Assembly: GCA_032718565.1 (NCBI GenBank)
Contig: JAVGVS010000020.1
Location: 3,380,215-3,444,214, forward strand
Reading direction: 5' to 3'
Length of the DNA: 64,000 bases
Source: Distichodus sexfasciatus
Lineage: Eukaryota; Chordata; Actinopteri; Characiformes; Distichodontidae
Shown here one piece after another: positions 48,801 to 61,126 of the stretch (positions within the stretch are counted from its first letter, which is position 1; every line of letters begins with the position of its first letter). The notes beneath the pieces were generated by a model. That model had not been told where the DNA came from, ran no database searches, and was given only the letters and a program-made list of their open reading frames with translations. A program made the position numbers and the translations under genes.

Positions 48801-51800
48801 TTTATCATTTTCTTTTTTGGTGTTCTCAGGATTCAAATCAAGTATTTTTATTGCCACTGGCATAGGGATTCAGTTACTCCATATATACCATGTCTGTCCT
48901 ATAATAAGACCAGCACCGGCAAACACAATAGAACTCAGGATATTGTTACATACACAGGAGTGGTCAAAGGACACTGCTTGAACATACATTTTGGCTAATG
49001 TGCTAATGTCATTCTTATAAATGTAATCCTGTAAATATTACAACATGATGTTTTTGATGGTTTTTCAAATGGTCTTCCATATTTCAAATTTGTAAAATCA
49101 TGTAATCTTGGATTAAAATTGGCATGCTCTCTCACTGTCATTCCCTCATATCTGTTTGCCATCTTTTAAGGCTGAATGGATGCTATGAGGCTCTCTCTGG
49201 AGGCTCAACCACTGAGGGCTTTGAAGACTTTACTGGAGGAATTGCTGAGATGTACGAGCTGAAATCTGCTCCACCAAACATGTTCCAGATCATTAAAAGG
49301 GCTCTGGATTCTGGAGCGTTGCTGGGATGCTCCATAGATGTAGGCACCTGTCTTTTAAGTTGAATCCTGAAGAGACATAGTAACTGCTTATATGTTAACA
49401 ACTTCTATTTGTTTCTGTAGATCACTAGTGCAGCAGACTCAGAGGCAATCACATACCAAAAGCTTGTAAAGGGACATGCCTACTCACTGACTGGAGCCAC
49501 AGAGGTTTGTTTTTTGTGCACGATTTGCAACTGTAGTGCCCTGCAATTATCAGGTTTTATTTTTTGCTTGGTTCAGTTGGTCAAAAATATTACATACTGT
49601 GTCTGATAGGTGAACTACTGTGGACGTAAAGAGAAGCTTGTGCGAGTGCGTAACCCTTGGGGTCAGGTGGAGTGGACTGGAGCCTGGAGCGACAAGTGAG
49701 TTCATTTTCTCTACACTTCTGTTAATTAGGTGATGATCAAGTGGTTGAGTATAAGCAGAAATTATGTAATATTATTATTGTTTAATAGAATGCATTTACA
49801 GATAAATACATCTGTGATTTTTAATCCCAACTCTGTCACTATATAGCTCCTCACAGTGGAACTCTGTTGATCCCTCTGAACGGGAGAATGTGAAGGCAGA
49901 TGATGGAGAATTCTGGTATGGTAAAAAATTGCATTTTGACTTTCTGTGAATAACATTTATTTTAGTTGGTTTTTAAAATTCACTCCATTTTAAATTTATG
50001 CTCTTTGATATGACTTCTTTTAACCGCTTAACATCCAGCTCTGTTACAGTTGCTGTTAGCTATGTGTTGTAATACTGTTAGTACAGGGAAATGTAATAAC
50101 AGATTTAAAGCGTTTACTAAATGGTTTATTGTTGGAAAAACTAAAGGATTAACACTTAATATATATATATATATATTCCAACGTCTTTTAATATTCTTAG
50201 TGTGTTGTAAGTCATTTATTAATTTGATGCATTAGCAAATTAGCTCAAAACCTGGCTAGCTGGTCATCAGACAATTTGAACCCCTTTAAACAAAACTTTG
50301 TTGGAATGGTTACAAAACTCTCTTCATCTCTGTTCTAATGATCTTGAAAATAACTCCATTCAAAATCTTTGATTATTTCTGTCCCAAGAACGTCTATCAC
50401 CTGTTTAATACAATGTAGCATAGCAGTGTTAGTGTCTTGTGGCTCTAGAGATCTGGCTCAAAGACTGCCAAGGCTTATTGCAGCCTGTGCAAGTGTGTTT
50501 TTGAGAAGAAAACAAAAAACTAGGAACTAACACTGGGAGACATATTAGATTATTGTCAGCCATTAAGAAAACTGTTCTATTACTTTGCTTGTGGTTAGCA
50601 TGTTCCTACAGTGAGCTTAACATTAATTCAGCAAAAACCTCTTTAAACAGCTTTTATCATTTCTTCTTTTTAATTTTTTCACCCATTTAGCACAAACAGT
50701 TGCGCAAGTTTCTTCAGAAATGACTGGTCAAGTTAATTGGTTTCTGGGCATTTATTTTCAGGATGTCTCTGTCAGACTTCATGAGGCATTACTCCCGTCT
50801 GGAGATCTGCACCTTGACGCCAGACACTCTAACCTCGGACACGGTGAAACATTGGAGTGTGTGCAAATTTGACGGAGGCTGGAGAAAGGGCTCCACCGCT
50901 GGGGGCTGCAGGAACCATCCATGTGAGACGTGAATATATTTTTAATGCAGTGATAATATGTACAATGGTTTGCTTCTACAAAAGATTTATTTAAGCTTCT
51001 ATCTCTTGCAGACACGTTCTGGATGAACCCTCAGTACAAGATCAAGTTGAATGAGGAGGATGACGATCCGGATGATAATGAGGTGGGCTGCAGTGTGGTG
51101 ATCGGGCTCATCCAGAAGAACCGTCGACAGCTGAGGAAATCTGGGGAGGACATGCACACCATTGGCTATGCCATCTATGAAGTGAGAGAGCTGAGAATAT
51201 TTGTGTTATTTCATGATAGCATGGCTTCTGTATAATAAAGCCAACTATATATGAATTTAACCTGGGTTTGTATGTTCATGTCATTTCAGGTTCCTCCTGA
51301 GGTGAGTGTGGCGACATCAAATCTGAAGAAACGTGGCATATAATGTAAACCCTGACCATGTTCCATTTTATTATTTAATGCATTTGTCTACAGTATTTAT
51401 GATTCGCTTACATTTGCTTTATTTCAGTTTCATGGGAAAAAGGAGGTGCATCTCAGTAAGGAATATTTCCTGACCAATGCCCAAAAAGCCCGCTCTGAGA
51501 CCTTCATCAACTTACGAGAGGTCAGCACCCGCTTCAAACTACCCCCCGGAGAATACCTCATTGTTCCCTCCACATTTGAGCCACACCTAAATGGAGATTT
51601 CTGTGTGCGGGTGTTCTCAGAGAAGCAGTCTGAAATGCAGTAAGTAATTCTCACTTTGGACTCAAGCAGTTGAAGCCTCCTTTTGGGCAACTGTGAAGAC
51701 TTTCATCTAGTGTGTTTCTTTCTATGATTTTATGAGACTGCAATACTCAGCTGCAACCACTAGGCTGCAGAGTAGCACCTTGGTATGAACACAAAATGTA

Positions 51801-53358
51801 AAAATGTCATATTGACTGAATCTGAATCTTTATAAACAATTTGAAAATGTTTTCTTTAGCTTATGGTTATTCAATCTGTGAATCAAGAAAAATTTTGGGA
51901 AGAAAGATTATTCAGATTTTTGTCTTAATGATTGTGTCTCACTCTCTGTCCCACAGAATCTGTGATGATCCTGTAGAGGCAGATTTTGACGATGTAAGAA
52001 TCTCTTGCTAACCTAATGCTTTATTTCATTTTGTTTTGTCATGAATGTCACTGCCAGACGTGTTTGTACTTTCTCAGGAGACTGTATCAGAAAGTGAAGT
52101 GGAAACTGGATTCAGAGGCATGTTCCAAAAATTGGCAGGACAGGTACAGTAGATCTTTCATCTGTTATGGTCTCTAACAAAGATAATGTTTTATTTGAAT
52201 TATTTTTATTCTCTAAGACACATTGTGTTAAAGATGTCTAAAATGTTCTGTTGGCTTTGTTTCCCACCAGGACATGGAAATCAGTGTGTATGAACTGAGG
52301 ACCATTTTCAATAAAATAGTTGCAAAAAGTAAGTCTTGGTTCTGTTTTTGAGTGTTGAAGGACCACACACATTCACTTGTGTAGTTGCAATGTTAATATT
52401 ATGTGTATATGATCTCTCTTCTCAGGAACAGATATTAAAACTGATGGCTTCAGTTTGGAGACTTGCAGGGTCATGGTAAACCTCATGGATGTATCCTTAC
52501 AATATTGTATGAAATACTTTAGAGCCTTTGTTTTCGTTTAGACCTGATTTTACTAAAAGTTCATGCCTTGACCGCAAAATCAGGAAAGTGGTAATGGCAA
52601 ACTAGGACTAGGAGAATTTGCCACCCTTTGGAAGAAAGTTCAGAAATACTTGGTAAGACTCCACAGCAAAGGCTTAAAACCTAATTACACATTGTAAGCT
52701 AAGGAACAACCTTCAATAAAGTAAATTGGATAAATAAAGTTTTTTTTATTTTCAGACTATATACAAGGCAAATGACAAAGACAGCTCTGGCACCATGAGT
52801 ACTCCAGAAATGCGTGTTGCACTAAAGGAAGCAGGTGTATTTACATTTAGTTTTTGCTGTTTTTTATTGGTTCAACTTTGTTTTAAGATGTATATTGGTG
52901 AATAAGTTTTTTTTCCTATCTTAAATTTGTCACTGACCCGTCTGTACTTGTCTTTTAACAGGATTCAGCCTCAACAACAACATCCATCAGCTGCTGGCTG
53001 CTCGATATGGAGAGCAGGAGATGGTCATAGACTTTGACAACTTTGTGGCCTGTGTGTTGCGACTGGAAATGATGTTCAGTAAGGAGAATTTCTCATTCTT
53101 ATATTTAGTTATTTTGCAAGGTATTTTAGGCCTTGTTTTAGTATATACTACTTATATCGACTACTTTTAACTACTGTTCTTTGTTGCGTAGAGTTGTTTA
53201 AGAAGGTGGCAGTTGATGGAACCATTGAGTTGGATCTTTTTCAGGTACATTCCTAATCTAAACCTTTTTTTGATGCTTTAGACCTGTCTTTTTAAATACA
53301 GGGTTTTATTTGCTCTTCCTTTTTCTTTTTGTAGTGGCTGTCATGCATCATGGTGTAG
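45863..53358 (+). CDS. capn2: Calpain-2-like catalytic subunit
   Basis: Calcium-dependent cytosolic cysteine protease, large subunit of the classical type that pairs with CAPNS1. About 21 exons join in phase to 696 residues (human CAPN2: 700). The start MSGVASNIAKKRARAAGFG lies in exon 45863-46099. The protease core has Cys105 in GDCWLLAA (exon 47745-47863), His262 in KGHAYS (49421-49504) and Asn286 in RNPWGQVEWTG (49610-49695), the same numbers as in human CAPN2. The C2-like domain follows (GCRNHPYTFWMNPQYKI, INLREVSTRFKLPPGEYL). The penta-EF-hand domain has loops D-ESGNGKLG and NDKDSSGTMS and ends WLSCIMV. A 12-nt microexon lies at 51290-51301 and a U12-like intron at 52491-52583. AATAAA is at 53499-53504. 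CAPN2 versus CAPN8 or a fish-specific capn2 paralogue cannot be settled here. Confidence 0.9.
46890..46945 (-). repeat. SINE/L2 tail relic, reverse orientation, in calpain intron 2
   Basis: TTTACATTTACATTTTGCAG then ACACTCTTTTCCAGAGCGA is the reverse complement of the TCGCTCTGGATAAGAGCGTC...TAAATGTAAA tail. Confidence 0.55.
52491..52583 (+). other. U12-type-like intron in the calpain-2-like gene
   Basis: A 93-bp intron starting GTATCCTTAC. A CCTTGAC branch word has its A 12 nt before the final CAG. Both match the minor-spliceosome consensus (donor RTATCCTT; branch CCTTRAC). It splits the EF-hand coding sequence after NLMD. Confidence 0.7.
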
Positions 53359-53519
53359 AGGAACACAAGAAACAGTCTTCTTGTAAACGAGCCTAAATAT
53401 ATTTATACTCATGTGTCAAAATATATACTGTAGACAACTATCATCTGTAGTCATTCTATTCTATTCTATTTTAAACTATTTTCCTGATTTATAATCTAAA
53501 TAAAAAAATACATTTTCTT

Positions 53520-54071
53520 ACATAATTAGATTGTGATTTTTCAAACACTCACACACTGACCACATTCCCTTTTTAACTGCAGCTTAGGTGGCTGTTGGCC
53601 AAGCTACGTGTATGTGTGCGTGACTGTATATGATGAGATTTTTAGGGACTTGTGTGGCCCTGATTATCACATAAAAGAGCGTGTGTGAGAACTGCTCCTA
53701 AGGAAATTCACAAATTAATGTAGCAAATTAAAGAAGTAAAAGATTTGGTTTTGGTTACTGATGTGAAAGAGGATGCTTAGGCCGTATAATTATTGTCATC
53801 TAATCATTATGGGGTCACTGGAAGTATCTCTCATAGTGCATGTGTGTGTGTGTGTGTGTGTGTGATTTCGATATACAAAGTGATATTTTTGAGAACATGT
53901 TTAGCCACTGAAAGAACTGGAAACAAATTTGGTCGACTTTTACAGGCATATATGTGAGGACCGGGTGCAGGTGTTATCTGAAAAAACTAAAAAACTGATT
54001 TTTGGTTACTGAGAGAGTTCTTTACATGTATTTATTGTGTAAGTCAGTGGAAGGACCTCACAAAGATAGTA

Positions 54072-54136
<65 letters not shown>

Positions 54137-54140
54137 TGTG
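53520..54140. other. Spacer between the two calpain genes
   Basis: No gene recognised. A short GT run at 53845-53863 and a longer (TG)n at 54073-54134. Its right end is the likely upstream region of the calpain-1-like gene. Confidence 0.5.
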
Positions 54141-54146
54141 AGTGTG
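54073..54146. repeat. (TG)n microsatellite just upstream of the calpain-1-like first exon
   Basis: About 60 bp of perfect TG followed by TGAGTGTGAGTGTG. A second, CTG-broken TG tract lies at 54486-54548. Confidence 0.95.
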
Positions 54147-54149
54147 TGT

Positions 54150-54256
54150 AACTCGGACAGGATCGCTACTGTAATTCCACGTCTCATTTTGCTCTCGGTT
54201 CGCACTAGACTAATCTCACAGCGCTTTCTCCTTCTCCTGCAAACATTCGCCAAAGG
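54150..54256 (+). other. capn1: Candidate non-coding first exon of the calpain-1-like gene
   Basis: A less AT-rich stretch ends at CGCCAAAG|GTAAGAAAA, a strong splice donor at 54256. No coding frame with a start codon joins it to the 56153 exon, so it would be 5' UTR. A second small untranslated exon may lie at about 55676-55697 (acceptor TTGACAG, donor AGAG|GTAATT). Inferred from splice signals only. Confidence 0.4.
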
Positions 54257-56152
54257 TAAGAAAAAGTCTCTGGTGTCGTTCTGGTTTTGAGAGGTTTTCC
54301 AGCTCTGGGTTGTGATTTATTTTTAGTATTTAAGTCGGACTAACACACAGCCCTCGGCGCTAACCGACACACAATCTGGAGCAGTCGGCTAGCGGCACAA
54401 ACACGGAGACTTACGTACTTACAATCTCCGAACCTTCATAACATTGCGTTTTAGCCAACAGACATGTTCTCATGACGCTTCGCCCTGTGTGTGTGTGTCT
54501 GTGTGTGTGTCTGTGTGTGTGTGTCTGTGTGTGTATATCTGTGTGTGCACCAGCGCGTAAGGCCTGTTTGTGTTTTACAAATCTCTGTAGCGTTGTCCGG
54601 TGATATTCACAATGTGACATTTTCTTTAAAAAACTATCCTTTTACTAATATATCAGTCAGAAATGAATAGCTAAAATTATAAATAAATAAAAGTAATTTC
54701 TTCACTTATTATTTAAAAAACTATTCACTTGCTCCTTATTCGCATCCTCATTAAAATGACTTCAAATTAGGGAGATTTGTTTCAGAAAACACTCATCTTT
54801 GTTTGGGAATAAAACATTATTCATAACTTATTTCTATATTTCTTAAACTCCTTAATTTTACTAAATTCGTAGATGAGGTGGAAGGCAGCACACATCTGAG
54901 CATTAAAACCTGTTGAAAAGATTATCAATGTTAAATTTGCCGGTTTAATTAGACTTAACTTGCACTTGGTTACAATAATTCTATATCCTACGGTATATTG
55001 CATGATAAAGCACAATCCAGTTTAAATATAAAGGACTGTATGCAATAATTATGCAGATGACATGAATCATTAAGAAATTCTGTTACTAAGCACTAGAAAC
55101 TCTGTGCCTTTTTTGTTTTTCCGGAGGAAAATAATTTAATTAATTAATAATGCACACCAACACAGACATATTACACTGATATACAACATTGACTAATCAT
55201 AATAAATACAAATAGACAAATGTATGTGAATGCATGCCTGATGTGTACAATATAGACTCATGTATAGATTATGCAATACGTTAAGGTAAAAATAATGATG
55301 AACACACACTTGTTTTTTATACTGCACCAGTAGGGAAATGTGTTGGCACCTAGTGCATCAAACATTTCTGCCTCTCTGTTGCTGAATCTGCTTTGTTTGT
55401 GTTGGTAGTTGGGGGGCCCTTCTCTGCAGGATGTTCTTGTAGGAAATTATCCCATTGACAAATACTACAAAGAACGGCCTGAATAAGCAATTTAATGAGG
55501 GAACTCCACACACACACACACACACACACACAAACATGCACCCACACTCTCAGAAACACACATCCCAGATCCCTTACAGATTTCACACATGACACTCTGT
55601 TATCCAAATATTACTGTGTATATTACTGGGTATGCATATTCTGTGTTTTATTTTTTGATCAACTTCTATTGACAGGCATCAGTCCACAGAGTAAGAGGTA
55701 ATTTCCAGATCACTTAGCTCATCCCTTTAGCTTTGGCAAGACTACAACATTCTTTGCTTCATTTGTAAACACGAAAGTGCTTTATGTGCATGCACTCTAT
55801 AAATGGTATAAAGACAAGAGAATTGAATTTTTTTTTTTGGGGCAGCTGTACTGTGCTGTACAGGGTTTTTTTGCTGTTTTCTCAAAAGTTTAATCACAAA
55901 ATATGTTTTTTTTACCTGGTATACACTGATTGCATTTCTACTTTTTCCTTAAATTAATTAATAATTACATGTTAAATACAATGTTGTTTGATACAGTACA
56001 ATATAAAAATGCAAGCAAGCTCATTTTTTGTTTTTCATATAAGTTTTAAGTCCAAAATTAAACAGTTAAGCTATATATTTTGATCCACAAATAGCCGTTT
56101 CTTGCATATTTTTAAGTGCAACTGCCCTTACTGTTAATTATGTCTTCTTAGC
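54257..56152 (+). other. 5' intron region of the calpain-1-like gene
   Basis: AT-rich, with TG tracts at 54486-54548, a (CA)n run at 55507-55532 and T/A-rich low-complexity sequence. No other gene seen. Confidence 0.4.
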
Positions 56153-59100
56153 ATGTACTCATATGGAGGGATCTCAGCACACATCAGTGCTAACAGGCTA
56201 AAGGCAGAGGGCGTAGGCTCCTTTGAACAGGCCGTCCACTTCCAGAACCAGGTTTATGAGGATCTCAAGCAGGAGTGTCTGGACGGGGGTTACTTGTTCG
56301 AGGATCCCTGCTTCCCTGCAGAACCACACTCTCTGGGGTTTAAAGAGCTCGGCCCATACTCCTCCAAAACCAGTGGGGTGGAGTGGATGAGGCCTACGGT
56401 AAGAGAGAGAGAGTGGGGGAGAGAGAGGAAAAGAATGAAAAAGTGACGAGTCAAGATATGACAATGCATACCAGGACAATTAAATTCTGTCTGCATTGAT
56501 AGAAAAAAGGTGATATCAGCAACTATGTAACTGGAGTCACACAATACTGTACCTCACACGATGCAACAAAGCATGCTCATTCTCTGTCCTGAGCTGTAGT
56601 TTGTGCTACCCACTGTCTGGTCGTCATCACTTTAGTAATTAACGGCATTGAAGAATTGGTGTAAAGCAAGTTAAAGTATGTTAAATTCTTACCTTTTTTA
56701 CTTTTAATAGTGTTCTTCTGCGTGACTTTCAGAATTAACAAGTCATTTTCTTTGTAAGTAATCGATACAGTTTATTAAGTATGGATTTCATGTTAATCAC
56801 CTACTATGTTAATTTACTATTTTGGTTCCCAAACTTACCTGCTGTTCACATGCTATGCTTTGCCACAAAGACAAACAGGAAACTGGTAAAGGACACTTTC
56901 CCTGCTGTTGAACTTTTTTGTAGACCACAGCAGACTTCAGAGTGATGACCTATGACACCAGCTATGTATACAAAATGTAGGGGCTTTACAGTGTGGCATA
57001 CCACTCGGTTCTGCGCAGCCTCTGGCTCTGTGGTGTAGTGTAGGTGGGTCTGCATGCCTCACTGGGCAGGACTGAAATGGCAGTGTCTCTACTCACACAG
57101 TTAATTTCGCAGCTGTTGTTGCCATATGTGAGACATGTGTGCAATCCAAGTTGTGTTTTAAATATCAGTTCATGTTCAAGAAGAGAGCAGTCTGATTTAT
57201 AATCCAAATATACTGAAATTTTAGAGCTATGATAGAGCAATAAACTACAGTGCAGAGTCCATTTTTTCAAAACTAAGAAGATTTAGATTTTGTAAGATGC
57301 AGATACAGTCTTCATGGCTTGAATATTTCTTCTATCCCTTTTTTTAGGAGTTATGTGATGATCCTCAGTTCATTCTGGAAGGAGCCTCTAGGACAGATAT
57401 CTGTCAAGGAGCTCTTGGTAATATTCTTTGTATGTTTTCCTCATTTTAAGGCAGTTTGCTTTGAACTATACTTCATAGCTGATTCCATGTGTATCATAAA
57501 GTAATAACTCTGTGTTTCCTTTAAACATAACTAAGTAGTCATGGTAACTTAGTATAGTTTAACCAACCAGGAATTCCTAACACATGAGTTGTTGGGAGTG
57601 CCTCTGAGTCATTTCCATGCTGAGATGTGCTGGTGATAATTCAGCTTCGTTGCTTGGACTTGGCATATCTCCATTTCATCTGACTGCAAGCTGACAAGCT
57701 TGCCTGAATTATATGACTTTTATCTCCACTTATTGCAAACATGATAACACCCATTTTTACCTGACAGCTGAATTTAATTCAGATGTTTTCAGTCCTAGTG
57801 GCCTAAAGTCATGAACTCTTTTTGGTTCCTGTTCTCTGTGGAAAATTCCTTTTAGTGCCGGGGTCCAAATCTTTCAACGAGGGTAAACAGCAACGCACTC
57901 TCACTAGAGTGACTCACACAGGCCCTACTGAAGCCTTACTGAGGGTTAGACAGCCCAGAAGCGAGGGAGTAAATGTTACTGGAAAAACTTCTTTTCCTTG
58001 TTGTACTCCCTCTGCTGGATGAATTTATACTTGCTAGCTTTGAGAGTGTACTTTTACATATATTCACTTCTTCTTAGGTGACTGTTGGCTTTTGGCAGCC
58101 ATTGCATCTCTGACTCTTAATGAAAAAATCCTACACAAGGTGGTTCCTCATGGCCAGAGCTTCCAAGAAGGCTATGCAGGGATATTCCATTTTCAGGTAG
58201 TGTAGATTATCGTTTTGTACAATAAAAAAGTAATTAAAGAAACATAAAACAGTCCCAAGTTGTTAAGTGTTAAAATCCTTCAAAAGTGTCACGTTTCATT
58301 TTAATCTGTTTTTATAAATTCTCGCCCTCTCTGCTGTAGTTCTGGCAGTTTGGGGAGTGGGTTGATATTGTGATTGACGATCGACTCCCGGTCAAAGATG
58401 GAGAACTCATGTTTGTGCATTCTGCTGAGGGAAATGAGTTTTGGAGTGCCTTGATCGAAAAAGCCTATGCTAAGTATGTCTCTTTTTCCCTTTTGATTAA
58501 TTTGCCAAGTATGATCTTTGAAGAATAATCCACTAACATGCATGTTGCTCCAGTAAACAGGTGATCTGTTGAACAAAAATGAACAAAGATTATCAAGCAT
58601 TAGTTGACCAAACAATGGTTTGTACTCTTCCTGGCGGTTGAAGTTTTTGATGTTGAAGTTTTTGATGCAACAGACAGTTGTAACTTGTAAATGGGCTGCC
58701 AACACTGGACAATTTGCAAATGTTGATCCCCAAATATGATACTGTCTCATCTAGTTGCTTTGCTGAAACCAAACTTAAGATGGAAAATCTGTCATTTACA
58801 TTAGCCAGAGACAAAAATAGTTTTTTTTAAAAGTTGAACCTATTTCAGCAATAGGTTTAATGAATTAGAATCATGTGATCTTTCTGGAAAATGTGTGTGT
58901 GGTGTTCATAGACTGAATGGCTCTTATGAGGCTCTGTCCGGAGGCTCCACCACTGAGGGGTTTGAAGATTTTACTGGAGGCGTGTCAGAGATGTACGAAC
59001 TCCAGAAGGCTCCCAGGGACCTCTACCGCATCATCAGCAAAGCACTGGAAAGAGGCTCACTGCTGGGCTGCTCTATTGATGTGAGCTGTAGACAATTTAA

Positions 59101-61081
59101 TATGTTAATGTAACCTTTATATTCCATTTTATTTAAGGCCTTGGAACATTTTAATTTAGGTTCATCTTCATTTTCAGGTGATTTGATTTTAAGAGTTTTC
59201 ACTTCAGTGCCATTTATAGGATTAAAATTTAGGAATATGAGCGGTCTAATATAAGCAGAAAATAAAATAAATGAAATTCTACCCCCAATGCAAAATTAGT
59301 GGCATCTTTGAATTTCCAGATCACCAGTAGATTTGACATGGAAGCTGTGACGTTCAAGAAGCTTGTGAAGGGCCATGCATACTCAGTAACTGCCCTCAAG
59401 CAGGTATGAGTTTACATTTATTATATCATACTGTATATTTTCTTGAAATTATGTTTTTGGTGAAATTATCACCAAATTTTGTTATAATTATGTCTCATCC
59501 AATTTTCTTTGTGCTAGGTAAACTACAGAGGTAATTCCGAGAGGCTGATTCGTATCCGTAACCCTTGGGGTCAGGTGGAATGGACAGGTGCCTGGAGTGA
59601 CAAGTGAGGCAAAATGAATTCCAAAATTTACAGTAAACTATCTTAAACTGGGGCTGATTCACTGAGTATGACAGTCATTCACATTAATAGATGTAATGAA
59701 AATCAACAACCACTTCTTTTACTTTTTGTAGCTCTCCTGAGTGGGATGAAATTGATGAATCAGAGAAAGAAGGTCTGTTGCTTCAGATGGAGGATGGAGA
59801 GTTCTGGTAAGAAATATTCTTTTTTTTGCCTGAGAAAATGCTGAGATTATACCTCATTCATAATTGATAGAATTATTTTTTTTCTCTGTAGGATGTCCTT
59901 TAGTGAGTTTCTGAGGCAGTTCTCGAGGCTGGAGATCTGTAATCTGACCCCGGATGCACTGACAGATGATGGGACAAGCCGCTGGAATAACATTACATTC
60001 CACGGCGAGTGGAGACGAGGCAGCACGGCAGGAGGCTGCAGGAACCACCCCAGTGAGCTGGAACATTGTCACCTGCTATGCTATAAACGTGTAGAGTTAT
60101 GACATAAAAGAAACATTAATAATCCTCTTAACATTTCACTCAGTGCACTCAGAAGCTCAGTGTACCTTAAAATCCAAACTCACTAATTAAGTATACATCT
60201 CAACAGTATCATTTGGACTAGACATACTATAGACATATTACACTAAATAATCAGCTTGAATTAAATCATTCATGATTAAAAAATGCACACAATTATAACA
60301 ATGTAGTCAAATGCATATTTGTTACATTATTAATTCTTCGGGCTGGGTATCGTTGCTGATTTCGTGAATCGATTCGATTGCGATTCACAAGGTCATGATC
60401 CGATTCAATTCTCGATTCCATTCCATTCGATATCGATTTATTTAGAGATTTCTTTGCGTCAGTACTAGTTTTGCTTGGTTATAAAATTAGGCCAGACGGT
60501 GATTTGAGCGGAGCAGCTTCTGCCATGGCTCTATTTGGTTTCGGTTTCGCCAGTCTCACGTTTTTATAGCTCTCCTTGTGTGGTCGCAAGAAGTAGTGCA
60601 TAGTCGCAGGAAAGGATCGATCCGCGAATTTTTGAATCGATATCGTATTTTTCAAACGAGAATCGATATTGATCGGTGAATCGATTTTTTGAACTCAGCC
60701 CTATTAATTCTAGCCTGTCAAAATATCATATAACAAATAACTGCACATTTATTAGTGGGTAAGTTAAATGTATTTTTATTTCAGTAATTGAACTCTTTCT
60801 TCTATTTTATTACACTGTACTTGGTAGATTGTAAAGGCTGTAAATGTTTCAGTAGTTAATTATAAGGAATGGTTCAACTATTGAAACTTTAACAAAGTTT
60901 ATTTAGGTATGAGTGAATAGTTTTAATGCATATCGTTACATTTTTACACTAGAAAATTAAACTCCTTACAAGAAAAAAAACAGTCAAACAAAATAATTTA
61001 AGAGCAGTAAGAAAGTAAAGAATAATACAAAACATTTTAGCTTAAAGTTTTTGAAATTGTCATTTTTTCATTTCCTTTTTC

Positions 61082-61126
<45 letters not shown>

